Of a DNA stretch of 64,000 nucleotides, positions 25,336 through 35,047 are shown piece after piece. Under the pieces are notes generated by a model. That model saw nothing but the letters and a program-made list of their open reading frames with translations. It had not been told where the DNA came from and made no database searches. The translations under genes and the position numbers were made by a program. Origin of the DNA: 43-108 sp001915545 (GTDB taxonomy: Bacteria > Bacteroidota > Bacteroidia > Bacteroidales > Bacteroidaceae); NCBI GenBank assembly GCA_902491215.1, contig CABUGV010000007.1, positions 1 to 64,000 on the forward strand, written 5' to 3'. Each line of letters starts with the position of its first letter. Positions within the stretch are counted from its first letter, which is position 1.

Positions 25336-27965
25336 ATGAAAAAGCCTATGTTGAGAAATTTACTTCTGATGCTTCTAGCTTCTTTTTCATATCTGCCGTC
25401 TTTCAGCCAGAACGACAGCCTTCCTCTTTTGCGCTATCCTTCTATGATAGATGCCTTCAACCGTGCCTATCCCCAGGAGAAGGCATATCTTCATTTCGAC
25501 AACACAGGCTACTTCATAGGCGAGACCGTGCGCTTCAAGGCCTATGTGGTCGACTGTTCCCTCGACAGTCTCAGCCGTCTGAGCAGTGTCCTCTATGTAG
25601 AGCTTGTAAGTCCTGGAGGCGATGTCCTTGATACAAGGAAGATACGTCTGGAGAACGGTCTCGGCGCCGGCGATATAAAGCTGGACAATGTCCTTACTAG
25701 CGGTTTCTACGAGATACGTGCATACACCAGATGGATGGTTAACTGGGGTAGCGAGGCCTGCTTCTCAAGAGTATTTCCGGTTTTCCGCCGTCCAGAGAAG
25801 GAGGGCGACTACTCCCGCAAGATCATCGACGAGAAGAGCGGCGTATGGCGCCTTCCTGACTACCGCGATACTCCTAAAGACCCTCTATTCTCCTCTCCGG
25901 TCAAGGTCGGTTTCTATCCCGAGGGTGGCCGTCTCATCGACGGTGTCGAGACCACAGTTGCCGTGGACATTACCGGCAAGGAATTCACCGACAGCATCCG
26001 CGGCAGCGTCCTTTCATCAGACGGCGACACCCTTACGTCCTTTGTATGCGGTCCGGACGGCCGCGGTCTTTTCCGCATCACCCCTCCAAGCGCCGGCATG
26101 CGCCTCGTCCTCTCCGAAGGCAGGCGCAGGGGGTACGAGCTTCCCGCTTCAGAGGCCGAAGGCTGTGCGCTTTCGGTCGATGCGGTTTCTTCTCCAGAAC
26201 GCATCATCGGCGGAATCACCGGTACGGAGTCCTATATAGGTAAAACAGTAGGCATGAACGTCCTCCACAGCGGTTATGTTGTCGGTTCCGGCATCTACAG
26301 GTTGGGCAGACGTCCGAGCCTGTTCACCCTCAGACGTTCAGACCTTCCCGAAGGCGTGAGTGAGATAGTTGTCTACGACACCTCCGGCCGTATCCTATCC
26401 AGCCGTATGATATTCGTAATCCACGAACAGTCAGCCTCCGACAGCATATCGATAGTCCCTTCAACATCTGTTCTGTCTCCATGCGGCAAGGTCCGTCTTG
26501 ACATAACCACCCGCCCCGATACAGAACTTTCCCTTACCGCCTGCGACGTCTCCACGATGTGCACCGGTCCTTCCGGCGGTGTCCGCAGCTGGCTCCTTCT
26601 TTCTTCCGACCTCCGCGGATATATTCCAAATGCTGACTACTACGTTGAGAGCTCGGATCTTCCCCACCGTGCGGCCTCGGATCTTCTGATGCTCGTCCAG
26701 GGCTGGAGACGCTACAGCTGGCGTGAGATGTGCGGTCTCGACAGCTTCGACATCCGCCATCCTCAGGAAGACGGCCTCTACCTTTCCGGCAGGGTCTATC
26801 CGTCGAAGAAGCGTGCGACGACCGACGGCGTGTCCCTTCGTGCAGTCCTCTACGACAGCCTCGGACATCATCTCGACGGCAGCCAGATGCTCGACAGCAC
26901 GGGTTCCTACAGCTTCAGCCTTCCCGACATGAACGGTCCATGGACGCTCATCTACAATGCCTCTAAGGGTTCTTCCGACTTCGGATGCCGTGTGAGCATA
27001 GACCGCCACTTCAGTCCTCCCGTTCTTCCTCTATCTCCGAAGGAATGCACTGAACGTGCACTTCCCGAAGGCAATCTCCGTCCCGTATGGCGCGACGCAG
27101 ATACTGTCTACCACGTTGACGGCAAGGCCAGACTGATTCCTGAAGTAAAGGTCAAGGGCACCGTGTCTATGACAACGCCCGTGCCGCCTGGGAGAGCGAG
27201 AGCGTGGGGCGCCGTACTGCCGTACTCTACTACGACTGCGACCGTGAGGCTGACCGCATAGCCGATTCCGGTGAAGAAATGCCGTCTTTCCTTTATTGGT
27301 TGAAGGATAGAAATCCTCTTTTTGAGGGTGAACCTTATATCAATCACAGCTGGACTCCAGATGATGATAATCCAGACAATAGTGGTCCTTATAAAAGGCC
27401 GGATTCAGTTGATGTAAATGTCATAAATGCCAAGTACCGTGTTTATAGAGATGGTCTTGCTTATAAAGGACGTCCTATAATGTGGTTTATAGGCAATCAT
27501 TATTGTTGTATGACAGGTGTGGGTGAACGGAGGTTTTCTTTTAAAGTACTTCATGATTTCATGTTTAGTCAGGCTGTAGATATTCCCGATTTTCTCGATG
27601 AAGCAAAGTCTGTATATATATCAGAAGATATGAATATGTATAAGAATCTTATAATGGTGGGTGGCCTGGAAAACCTGAGGCCTGTTCAGGTATTTGTGTA
27701 TGTGCATCACAGTTTCTTTAAGAAGGCCAAAGGTGCCCGCCGTACCTATTTCCAGGGCTACAATGTCCCTGAAACATTCAAGATGGAAGACTATTCCGTT
27801 CTTCCTCCAATGGACGATTTCCGCCGTACCATCTTCTGGACTCCTTCGGTCAAGACAGATAAGAACGGCCGTGCAACAGTTGAATTCTACAATAATTCCA
27901 CCTGTCGCGAGATGTACATATCTGCTGAGTGCATAACAGATGACGGGTGTGCTTTGAGCAATTGA
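25336..27965 (+). pseudogene. MG2-domain secreted protein, array copy 2, frameshifted
   Basis: Same architecture as copy 1: signal peptide ending SYLPSFS, mature QNDSLPLLRY, MG2 domain, regulatory-like repeats. The frame is broken near 27153: where copy 3 has AAGGGGCATCGTGTC this copy has AAGGGCACCGTGTC, one G fewer. The first frame then runs out of family sequence and stops at 27261; the second frame resumes the family sequence (GRRTAVLYYDCDREADRIAD) and ends in the normal TDDGCALSN at 27965. Restoring one G gives an intact protein of 876 residues. Flanking codons show no decay, so the lesion is recent, phase-variable, or a sequencing error. If untranslated downstream, the product is a 641-residue form lacking the variable and terminal parts. 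ATG at 25348 aligns best with the other copies. Confidence 0.8.
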
Positions 27966-28010
27966 AATATACTTGCTTTGAAAAGATTTTGAATATATTG
28001 AGTCAAGCTT

Positions 28011-30674
28011 ATGTTAAGAATAATATTGCCGATATTGTTGTTTGTGCTTTCGTTGCAGTCTTCTTTCAGCCAGAATGACAGCCTGTCCCTTCTGCGCTAT
28101 CCTTCGATGATAGATGTCTTCAACCGTGCCTATCCTCAGGAGAAGGCATATCTTCATTTCGACAATACTGGCTACTTCATAGGCGAGACCGTGCGCTTCA
28201 AGGCCTATGTGGTCGACTGTTCCCTCGACAGTCTCAGTCGTCTGAGCAGTGTCCTCTACGTTGAGCTTGTAAGTCCTGGAGGTGATGTGCTTGAAACACG
28301 CAAGGTCCGTCTGGAGAACGGCCTCGGTGCCGGCGATATAAAGCTGGACAATGTCCTTACGAGCGGTTTCTACGAGATCCGTGCATACACAAGATGGATG
28401 ACCAATTGGGGAGAAGAGGCCTGTTTCTCCAGGGTATTCCCGATTTTCCGCCGTCCTGAGAAGGAAGGCGACTACTCTCGCAAAATCATCGACGAGAAGA
28501 GCGGCGTTTGGCGCCTTCCAGATTATAGGGATACTCTTAAGACCCCTCTCTTCTCCTCTCCTGTCAAGGTCGGTTTCTATCCAGAGGGCGGTCGTCTAAT
28601 TGACGGTGTTGAGACTACCGTTGCCGTCGACATCACCGGCAAGGAGTTCACCGACAGCATCCGTGGCAGCGTCCTTTCGTCCGACGGCGACACCCTTACC
28701 TCTTTTGTCTGCGGTCCAGAGGGCCGCGGTCTTTTCCGCATCACCCCTCCAAGCGATGGCATGCGCCTCGTCCTCTCCGAAGGCAGGCGCAGGGGCTACG
28801 AGCTTCCTGCTTCAGAGGCCGAAGGCTGTGCTCTTTCTGTCGATGCAGTTTCTTCTCCAGAACGCATCATCGGCGGAATCACCGGTACTGGTTCCTATAT
28901 AGGCACAACGGTTGGCATGAACGTCCTCCACAGCGGTTATGTTGTCGGTTCGGGCATCTACAGGTTGGGCAGACGTCCGAGCCTTTTCACGCTCAGGCGT
29001 TCGGATCTTCCCGAAGGCGTTAGCGAGATAGTTGTCTACGATGCATCCGGCCGCATCCTCTCCAGCCGCATGATATTCGTAATCCACGAACAGTCTGTTT
29101 CCGACAGCATATCCATAGTCCCTTCAACATCTGTTCTGTCTCCCTGCGGCAAGGTCCGTCTGGACATAACCACCCGTCCCGATACAGAACTTTCCCTTAC
29201 GGCCTGCGACGTCTCTACGATGTGCACAGGTCCTTCCGGTGGCGTCCGCAGCTGGCTCCTTCTTTCTTCCGATCTCCGCGGATATATTCCAAATGCCGAC
29301 TACTACGTTGAGAGCTCCGATCTTCCCCACCGTGCGGCCTCGGATCTTCTGATGCTCGTCCAGGGCTGGAGGCGCTACAGCTGGCGCGAGATGTGCGGTC
29401 TCGACAGTTTTTCTGTCAGTCAACCTCAGGAAGACGGCCTCTACCTTTCCGGCAGGGTCTATCCGTCGAAGAAGCGTGCGACGACCGACGGCGTGTCCCT
29501 TCGTGCAGTCCTCTACGACAGCCTCGGACATCATCTCGACGGCAGCCAGATGCTCGACAGCACGGGTTCCTACAGCTTCAGCCTTCCCGACATGAACGGT
29601 CCATGGACGCTCATCTACAATGCCTCTAAGGGTTCTTCCGACTTCGGATGCCGTGTGAGCATAGACCGCCACTTCAGTCCTCCCGTTCTTCCTCTTTCCC
29701 CAAAGGAATGTACGGAACGTGCACTTCCCGAAGGCAATCTCCGTCCCGTATGGCGAGATGCAGATACTGTCTACCACGTTGACGGCAAGGCCAGGCTGAT
29801 TCCAGAAGTAAAGGTGAAGGGGCATCGTGTCTACGACAACGCCCGTGCCGCATGGGAGAGCGAGAGCGTGGGTCGCCGTACAGCCGTACTCTACTACGAC
29901 TGCGACCGTGAGGCCGACCGTATAGCCGACTCTGGTGAAGAAATGCCGTCTTTCCTTTATTGGTTGAAGGAAAGGAATCCGTTTTTTGAGGGTGAACCTT
30001 ACATCAATCATGAATGGAATCCTGGTGATGATTCTCCTAAACGCAAAGCACATGGCTTTTATGAGGTTAGTGAAAATGAAGAGCTCGGAGGAAATTCATA
30101 TAAAGAACCAGAATCAGCAGATATTGGTGTATTTGATTCCAAATATCGTGTCTATAGAGATGGTATGACTTATAAAGGACGCCCCATAATATGGTTTATA
30201 GGAAACCATTATTGTTGTATGACAGGTATTGGTGAACTAAAAAGGACTTTTACCGTACTTCATGAATTTATGCTTAGTCGAGCTATAGATATACCTGATT
30301 TACTTGATGAAGCAAAGTCTGTATACATATCTGAAGATATGAATATGTATAAGAATCTTATAATGGTGGCTGGTCTTGAAGAACTGCGTCCAGTATCGGT
30401 ATTTGTATATGTGCATCACAGTTTATTTAAGAAGGCCAAAGGTGCCCGCCGTACCTATTTCCAGGGCTACAACGTTCCTGAAGCATTCAAGATGGAAGAC
30501 TATTCCGTTCTTCCTCCCATGGACGATTTCCGCCGTACCATCTTTTGGGCTCCGTCAGTCAAAACAGATAATAACGGCTGTGCAACTGTTGAGTTCTACA
30601 ACAATTCCACCTGCCGTGAAATGTACATATCTGCCGAGTGCATAACAGATGACGGGTGTGCTTTGAGCAATTAG
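28011..30674 (+). CDS. MG2-domain secreted protein, array copy 3 (887 aa)
   Basis: Intact copy. The signal peptide (MLRIILPILLFVLSLQSSFS) is different from those of copies 1 and 2, yet the mature part is almost identical from QNDSLSLLRYPSM. The core to about residue 660 matches copies 1 and 2 with few substitutions. The segment at about 665-805 differs from copy 1 (AHGFYEVSENEELGG here) and is visibly richer in A and T than the core. The C-terminal strand FRRTIFWAPSVKTDNNGCAT carries two changes (K to N, R to C) at positions conserved in the other copies. 45 bp after copy 2 and 37 bp before copy 4, so all are likely one operon. Function unknown. Confidence 0.85.
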   Translation: MLRIILPILLFVLSLQSSFSQNDSLSLLRYPSMIDVFNRAYPQEKAYLHFDNTGYFIGETVRFKAYVVDCSLDSLSRLSSVLYVELVSPGGDVLETRKVRLENGLGAGDIKLDNVLTSGFYEIRAYTRWMTNWGEEACFSRVFPIFRRPEKEGDYSRKIIDEKSGVWRLPDYRDTLKTPLFSSPVKVGFYPEGGRLIDGVETTVAVDITGKEFTDSIRGSVLSSDGDTLTSFVCGPEGRGLFRITPPSDGMRLVLSEGRRRGYELPASEAEGCALSVDAVSSPERIIGGITGTGSYIGTTVGMNVLHSGYVVGSGIYRLGRRPSLFTLRRSDLPEGVSEIVVYDASGRILSSRMIFVIHEQSVSDSISIVPSTSVLSPCGKVRLDITTRPDTELSLTACDVSTMCTGPSGGVRSWLLLSSDLRGYIPNADYYVESSDLPHRAASDLLMLVQGWRRYSWREMCGLDSFSVSQPQEDGLYLSGRVYPSKKRATTDGVSLRAVLYDSLGHHLDGSQMLDSTGSYSFSLPDMNGPWTLIYNASKGSSDFGCRVSIDRHFSPPVLPLSPKECTERALPEGNLRPVWRDADTVYHVDGKARLIPEVKVKGHRVYDNARAAWESESVGRRTAVLYYDCDREADRIADSGEEMPSFLYWLKERNPFFEGEPYINHEWNPGDDSPKRKAHGFYEVSENEELGGNSYKEPESADIGVFDSKYRVYRDGMTYKGRPIIWFIGNHYCCMTGIGELKRTFTVLHEFMLSRAIDIPDLLDEAKSVYISEDMNMYKNLIMVAGLEELRPVSVFVYVHHSLFKKAKGARRTYFQGYNVPEAFKMEDYSVLPPMDDFRRTIFWAPSVKTDNNGCATVEFYNNSTCREMYISAECITDDGCALSN

Positions 30675-30711
30675 ATTTTGGGATTATGTATTTGTAATTT
30701 ATGTTAGGCCT

Positions 30712-33462
30712 ATGTTTAGAATATTATTTTCTATTTTGTCTGTGCTGTTTTTGTCATTGCCTTCTTTCAGTCAGAACGACAGCCTGTCCCTTCTGCGCTA
30801 TCCTTCGATGATAGATGCTTTCAACCGTGCCTATCCCCAGGAGAAGGCCTACCTTCATTTCGACAACACTGGCTACTTCATAGGCGAGACCGTGCGTTTC
30901 AAGGCTTATGTGGTCGACTGTTCCCTCGACAGTCTCAGCCGTCTGAGCAGTGTCCTCTATGTAGAGCTTGTAAGTCCTGGAGGCGATGTCCTTGATACAA
31001 GGAAGATACGTCTGGAGAACGGTCTCGGCGCCGGCGATATAAAGCTGGACAATGTCCTTACTAGCGGTTTCTACGAGATACGTGCATACACAAGATGGAT
31101 GACCAATTGGGGAGAAGAGGCCTGTTTCTCCAGGGTATTCCCGATTTTTGGACGTCCTAGACATGAAGGTGATTATTCCAATAGAAGCATGGATGATAAT
31201 ACTGGTCTGAAACGTTTGCCAGACATGCGCGATACTAAGGAAGATAAATCGTCTGATTATAATATAGGTATTTATCCGGAAGGAGGACATTTTGTTGAAG
31301 GACTGGTGAATCGTGTAGCTTTTCAGGTTACAGATGAATACGGTCGACCTCTTGCTTGTTCCGGAGTTTTGCTTTCTGCAGACGGTGATACGGTCTGTCA
31401 GGTAGAGACAGTTCATTCCGGTAGGGGAGTATTTGTATGCAACGGCATAGCAGGGCTTAGTCTTGAAATGCAGGACAGCAGTGGTGTTTCCTTCAGCAGG
31501 TCTCTTCCTGAGCCTGAGAAAAGCGGTTGTGCTTTTCGTGTCGTGTCGACAAATACGGAGATGGTAAATGTCGAAGCTTCGTTCAGCAGTGACATGTATG
31601 GAAAAGATTTTGGTTTTACCATAATGCATAATGGTGGCATTATCGCCTTCCATAGCTTTACGGCCGGCAAGGAACCGTCGCGTTTCCGTTTCAGCAGACA
31701 GTCTATGCCTGAGGGTGTAAGCGAACTGATGGTCTACGATGCCTCTGGACGTATACTTGCGGACCGCCTTTTGTTTGTGCTGCATGAATTGTCTGAACAG
31801 GACAGTATACGTGTTGTGTCGTCTTCTTCCAATCTTCAACCTTGCGGGCTTGTGTCTCTTGATGTGTTTGCCAGACCTGATACTGAGATTTCGCTTTCGG
31901 CGATAGATGCTGAGACTATGACTGGCGGAAATACTCTTGGAGTGCGTCAATGGAAACTGCTATCCTCGGAGGTGAGGGGATATATAGAAAATGCCGGATA
32001 TTATGTTGAAAGCGACGATGCCGAACATCGTGTTGCACAGGATCTTCTGATGATGGTTCAGGGCTGGCGTCGGTATGATTGGAAAGTCATGTCAGGGCAG
32101 ACTCCATTCAAAATATCAGAATTGTGTGAGGACGGCATGTATCTGAGCGGTTCTCTATATCCGACTTCCAAAAAGGCAAAAGTGGATGGTGTGAATATTG
32201 ATGCGGTTCTGTACAACAGTGCCGGTCAGGTCCTGCGCGGACATACCGTTTCAGACAGTACAGGATATTATTCTTTCAGTCTTCCTGATTGTTTCGGCAG
32301 ATGGAATCTTATACTTCAAGCCGGAAAAGATAAGGAGAGTAGATATAGTATAGGTATAGACCGCAGTTTTTCTCCAAAAGAGAAGCGGGCTTTCGCTTAT
32401 TCAGAGACAGAACTCATTTCTCCGCCAGACGCTAATCTTCTAACAAAATCTGGAACTGTGCCTGAATATGACAGTATTAGTGTTCTTGCAGGCGATAGTT
32501 CCAAAATCTTGCCCGATTTGAGTGTTGAAGGCAGGCGTCCTTATGATGATGCCCGCAAATGGTGGGAGAGCGAGTCGTACGGACGTTCGACCTCAAAGCT
32601 TTATTATGACTGTGAGAAGGAGTGTGCTCAGATAGTTGATTCAGGAGGTGATGTTCCCGAGTTTCAGAAATGGCTTATGGAGCGCAACGAGTTTTTTGAC
32701 GGAATGCCCCGCCAGGTGTATTATGATACATTTGAAGACGGCAAGAACAATCTGGACACTATCATGGATGCTATAAAGCTTGATGAACAGATAGAAGTGC
32801 TCATAAAGGATCTTCATAATTATGACAGGCTTACAGACGGTAGACCTGTCGTCAAACCAGAAGAGGAAAAGTATACCAGTGCGCTTCATGATCCGGTTGA
32901 GGATGAAAGTATCATCAGCAGGCCTTATAAGATATACAATGACGGTTTGGGATATAAGAACAAACCTGTCGTATGGGTAGTGGACAACAGGTATTTTGCT
33001 TTGACGAATATGCCTAAATTCACTGATAAATTTGAGATTGTCGCCTGGAACATGGGGGCTAAGAATTCTACATCTGATATGCCTGTACTTCTGGACGAAG
33101 TGAAGAGTGTTTATATATCGGAGGATGTTTCTGAATGCAGGAAGTATGTGAATTTGAATGTACTAGACAGGGTGAAGCCTGTCACAGTATTTGTGTATAC
33201 TAATCATGCAAGCCGTTATAAAAAGAAAGGTGTACGTAGAACTTATTTTCAAGGGTATAACATCCCTAAAACCTTCGAAATGAAGGATTATTCGATTCTT
33301 CCTCCTATGGACGATTTCCGTCGTACAATCTTCTGGGCTCCTTCGGTCAGGACAGACAAGAACGGCCGTGCAACAGTTGAATTCTACAATAATTCCACCT
33401 GCCGTGAAATGTATATTTCGGCAGAGTGCATAACAGATGACGGATGTGCTTTGAGCAATTGA
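30712..33462 (+). CDS. MG2-domain secreted protein, array copy 4, mosaic (916 aa)
   Basis: Signal peptide MFRILFSILSVLFLSLPSFS, then the shared N-terminus to about residue 145, which is nearly base-identical to copies 1-3 up to position 31147. From GRPRHEGDYSN onward the protein is only a distant paralogue of the others, with the same fold order (EGGHFVEGLVNRVAFQVTD, LMMVQGWRRYDW, MYLSGSLYPTSKKAKVDG, YDDARKWWESESYGRS) but low identity and a lower-GC codon use. From about 33300 the shared C-terminus returns (FRRTIFWAPSVRTDKNGRAT). This two-ended homogenisation shows that the ends of the gene exchange with the neighbours while the centre does not. Variable segment is longer (about residues 670-860). 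Last gene of the array. Confidence 0.85.
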   Translation: MFRILFSILSVLFLSLPSFSQNDSLSLLRYPSMIDAFNRAYPQEKAYLHFDNTGYFIGETVRFKAYVVDCSLDSLSRLSSVLYVELVSPGGDVLDTRKIRLENGLGAGDIKLDNVLTSGFYEIRAYTRWMTNWGEEACFSRVFPIFGRPRHEGDYSNRSMDDNTGLKRLPDMRDTKEDKSSDYNIGIYPEGGHFVEGLVNRVAFQVTDEYGRPLACSGVLLSADGDTVCQVETVHSGRGVFVCNGIAGLSLEMQDSSGVSFSRSLPEPEKSGCAFRVVSTNTEMVNVEASFSSDMYGKDFGFTIMHNGGIIAFHSFTAGKEPSRFRFSRQSMPEGVSELMVYDASGRILADRLLFVLHELSEQDSIRVVSSSSNLQPCGLVSLDVFARPDTEISLSAIDAETMTGGNTLGVRQWKLLSSEVRGYIENAGYYVESDDAEHRVAQDLLMMVQGWRRYDWKVMSGQTPFKISELCEDGMYLSGSLYPTSKKAKVDGVNIDAVLYNSAGQVLRGHTVSDSTGYYSFSLPDCFGRWNLILQAGKDKESRYSIGIDRSFSPKEKRAFAYSETELISPPDANLLTKSGTVPEYDSISVLAGDSSKILPDLSVEGRRPYDDARKWWESESYGRSTSKLYYDCEKECAQIVDSGGDVPEFQKWLMERNEFFDGMPRQVYYDTFEDGKNNLDTIMDAIKLDEQIEVLIKDLHNYDRLTDGRPVVKPEEEKYTSALHDPVEDESIISRPYKIYNDGLGYKNKPVVWVVDNRYFALTNMPKFTDKFEIVAWNMGAKNSTSDMPVLLDEVKSVYISEDVSECRKYVNLNVLDRVKPVTVFVYTNHASRYKKKGVRRTYFQGYNIPKTFEMKDYSILPPMDDFRRTIFWAPSVRTDKNGRATVEFYNNSTCREMYISAECITDDGCALSN

Positions 33463-33693
33463 AATTTGCCAATGTGTATGCTTTATAAGGCTTTTAGTAT
33501 GCCTTTTGTTATATATAATCGATTAGACGATTGTTCAATTGGTATGTTTTATGAACTTTTTGGTATCTATGAACGTGTAATGGCTTTTATGTTTTTGTAC
33601 AATAGCTCGTTTTTCTTAATTTTGCATCACAAATAGAGTTCTATTTATAAGTATTCAGAAAGAGGAATAAATATATAAGATTGTATTTACATA

Positions 33694-33743
33694 GTATTTC
33701 TTTTATAGAAAAATCGACCAATAAACTATCCGAAAGAAATTGC
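33694..33743 (+). repeat. 50-bp element, copy 1 (forward)
   Basis: Core features in order: ATTTC, TTTTATAGAA, CGACCAA, ATCCGA, then GAAAT as the inverse of the opening ATTTC. Forms a long inverted repeat with copy 2. Confidence 0.6.
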
Positions 33744-33775
33744 TTTGTGAATATATCCGTATAGGTGTATTCATA

Positions 33776-33830
33776 GATGTTTCTGTTCGGATAAGGGTTA
33801 CTTGGTCGTACCTTCTATAAAACGGAAATG
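33776..33830 (-). repeat. 50-bp element, copy 2 (inverted)
   Basis: On the minus strand it shows the same order ATTTC, TTTTATAGAA, CGACCAA, ATCCGA as copies 1 and 3, with a few base changes and small insertions. It lies between the two forward copies. Confidence 0.6.
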
Positions 33831-33936
33831 TTTATGGGTACGCCTTTGTTATTTTATCTTAAAAAACGAAATGCCTATGATATAAATATACCAATTAAGT
33901 GTTTTGTATGTTATATATTTAGATGATGGCTTGACG

Positions 33937-33989
33937 GCATTTCTTTTATAGAAAAACGACCAATGTTTCTATTTATCCGAGGAAATGCA
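33937..33989 (+). repeat. 50-bp element, copy 3 (forward)
   Basis: Shares ATTTCTTTTATAGAAAAA, CGACCAAT and TATCCGA with copy 1 and is bounded by GGCATTTC and GGAAATGC, a terminal inverted repeat. Confidence 0.6.
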
Positions 33990-34134
33990 CAAGGCATTTG
34001 TGTATATGTAAGCTGTACGTATATTGTTTTATGCGTATGGTAATTTGCAGTATGCAATGTCTAATTTGACTTTTCCATTATTGATGTGCCGTGTTATGTC
34101 CATTGGTTTTTATTAATATTTTATAGTGGAAAAG

Positions 34135-34949
34135 ATGAAATTTATTTTTGCTTTTATGCTCGTGTTTTTTGAAACTGTGGGTGGATGTTTGCATGTTTAT
34201 GGACAAACACGCGATACCTTGAATGTTGCTGATTCTGTTGTTTATGACACGGTAGCAATAGAAACAAGTACTTCTGAGATTTCGACAACAGATTATAAAT
34301 TTAAGCCTAAACGTTTGATTCTTCCTGCATCTCTCGTCGCTGTTGGAGCATTCGGAGTTTGCAACGGTTGGATGAATAATATAAAGGAAGATGTGAAGGA
34401 CGGACTTGCAGATATGAGAAAAGACTGCTATTTCCATGCAGACGATTACATGCAGTATCTTCCAGTTGCCGCTCATCTCGGTTTAGGTAAATTGGGGGTA
34501 AAGGCAAAACATTCTTTTGGTGAACGTATTGCGGCCGCTGCAACTTCATATCTTGTCATGACAGCAATAGTCAACTCTGTCAAGTATACAGTTCGCGAAA
34601 AGCGTCCGGATTCTTCAGCGCGTAACTCATTTCCTTCAGGACACACTGCTACTGCATTTACAGGTGCAGAACTTGTTCGCATAGAATATGGCAATGCTTA
34701 TGGAGCAGGTGCTTATGCTGTTGCTTGCGGTGTGGCTTTTTGCGTCTTTATAATGACAGGCATTGGCTTAATGATGTAATTGCTGGTGCCGGTGTAGGAA
34801 TTTTGAGTGCACGTATCGGTTATTGGTTGTTGCCTCTGAATCGTAAGATATTCAAAATTAAAGGCAAAAATGCTCCTACTGTTGTATCTGCACCTTTCTA
34901 TGATTACAGTAATAACGGCTTGGGGTATAGCATGGCCATAGTTTTTTGA
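34135..34949 (+). pseudogene. PAP2-family phosphatase, frameshifted
   Basis: Exported or membrane-bound phosphatase with a signal peptide (MKFIFAFMLVFFETVGGCLH). The first two catalytic motifs are in one frame: KYTVREKRPD (Kx6RP) and SFPSGHTATAF (PSGH). The third motif, LRLYNDRHWLNDVIAG, is in the next frame. The break is in a T-run at 34736-34740: GCTTTTTGCGT here would read AFLRLYND if it had six T. The first frame stops at 34779 and the second at 34949. With one T added the protein is about 271 residues and complete, ending GLGYSMAIVF. A truncated product would lack the catalytic histidine and be inactive. Start ATG 34135 is preferred to a GTG three codons upstream. Recent inactivation, phase variation and sequencing error are all possible. 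Confidence 0.8.
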
Positions 34950-35047
34950 TATATCGGTGAAAAACAACTCTGAAAAGTTTTTTGTAATTTTGTATTTTCT
35001 ATATATAAGGGTGTTTTTAGTAATTTAAACAAAAGATAGAGTTGCTT

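Larger units (their letters stand above)
22612..33462 (+). repeat. Four-copy tandem gene array of near-identical MG2 proteins
   Basis: Genes at 22612, 25336, 28011 and 30712 are direct repeats of about 2.7 kb. Copies 1-3 are nearly identical in DNA from the end of the signal-peptide codons to about codon 660, including silent positions; for example about 360 bp from 24031 matches 26764 onward without visible differences. They then diverge for 380-470 bp and converge again over the last 250 bp. Copy 4 shares the first 430 bp and the last 150 bp but is diverged between. Tandem duplication followed by gene conversion is the simplest explanation. Confidence 0.9.
33463..34134. other. Spacer after the MG2 array, rich in short repeats
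   Basis: A 672-bp AT-rich region without genes. It holds three copies of an element of about 50 bp (listed separately). A weak hairpin AAGGC/GCCTT with a following TTTTG (about 33488-33507) might end the array transcript. Confidence 0.55.

Noticed and set aside
27204..27965. Separate 253-aa gene
   Set aside because: It is the C-terminal part of MG2 array copy 2 after the frameshift, not an independent gene.
30754..31950. 398-codon open frame antisense to MG2 array copy 4
   Set aside because: Falls entirely inside the MG2 gene on the other strand; no recognisable domain, and part of it repeats only because the sense genes do.
22612..33462. Composite transposon or integron as the cause of the array
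   Set aside because: No transposase, integrase, attC-like sites or target duplications were seen; tandem duplication explains the structure.
34725..34949. Separate 74-aa gene
   Set aside because: It is the C-terminal end of the frameshifted PAP2 phosphatase.
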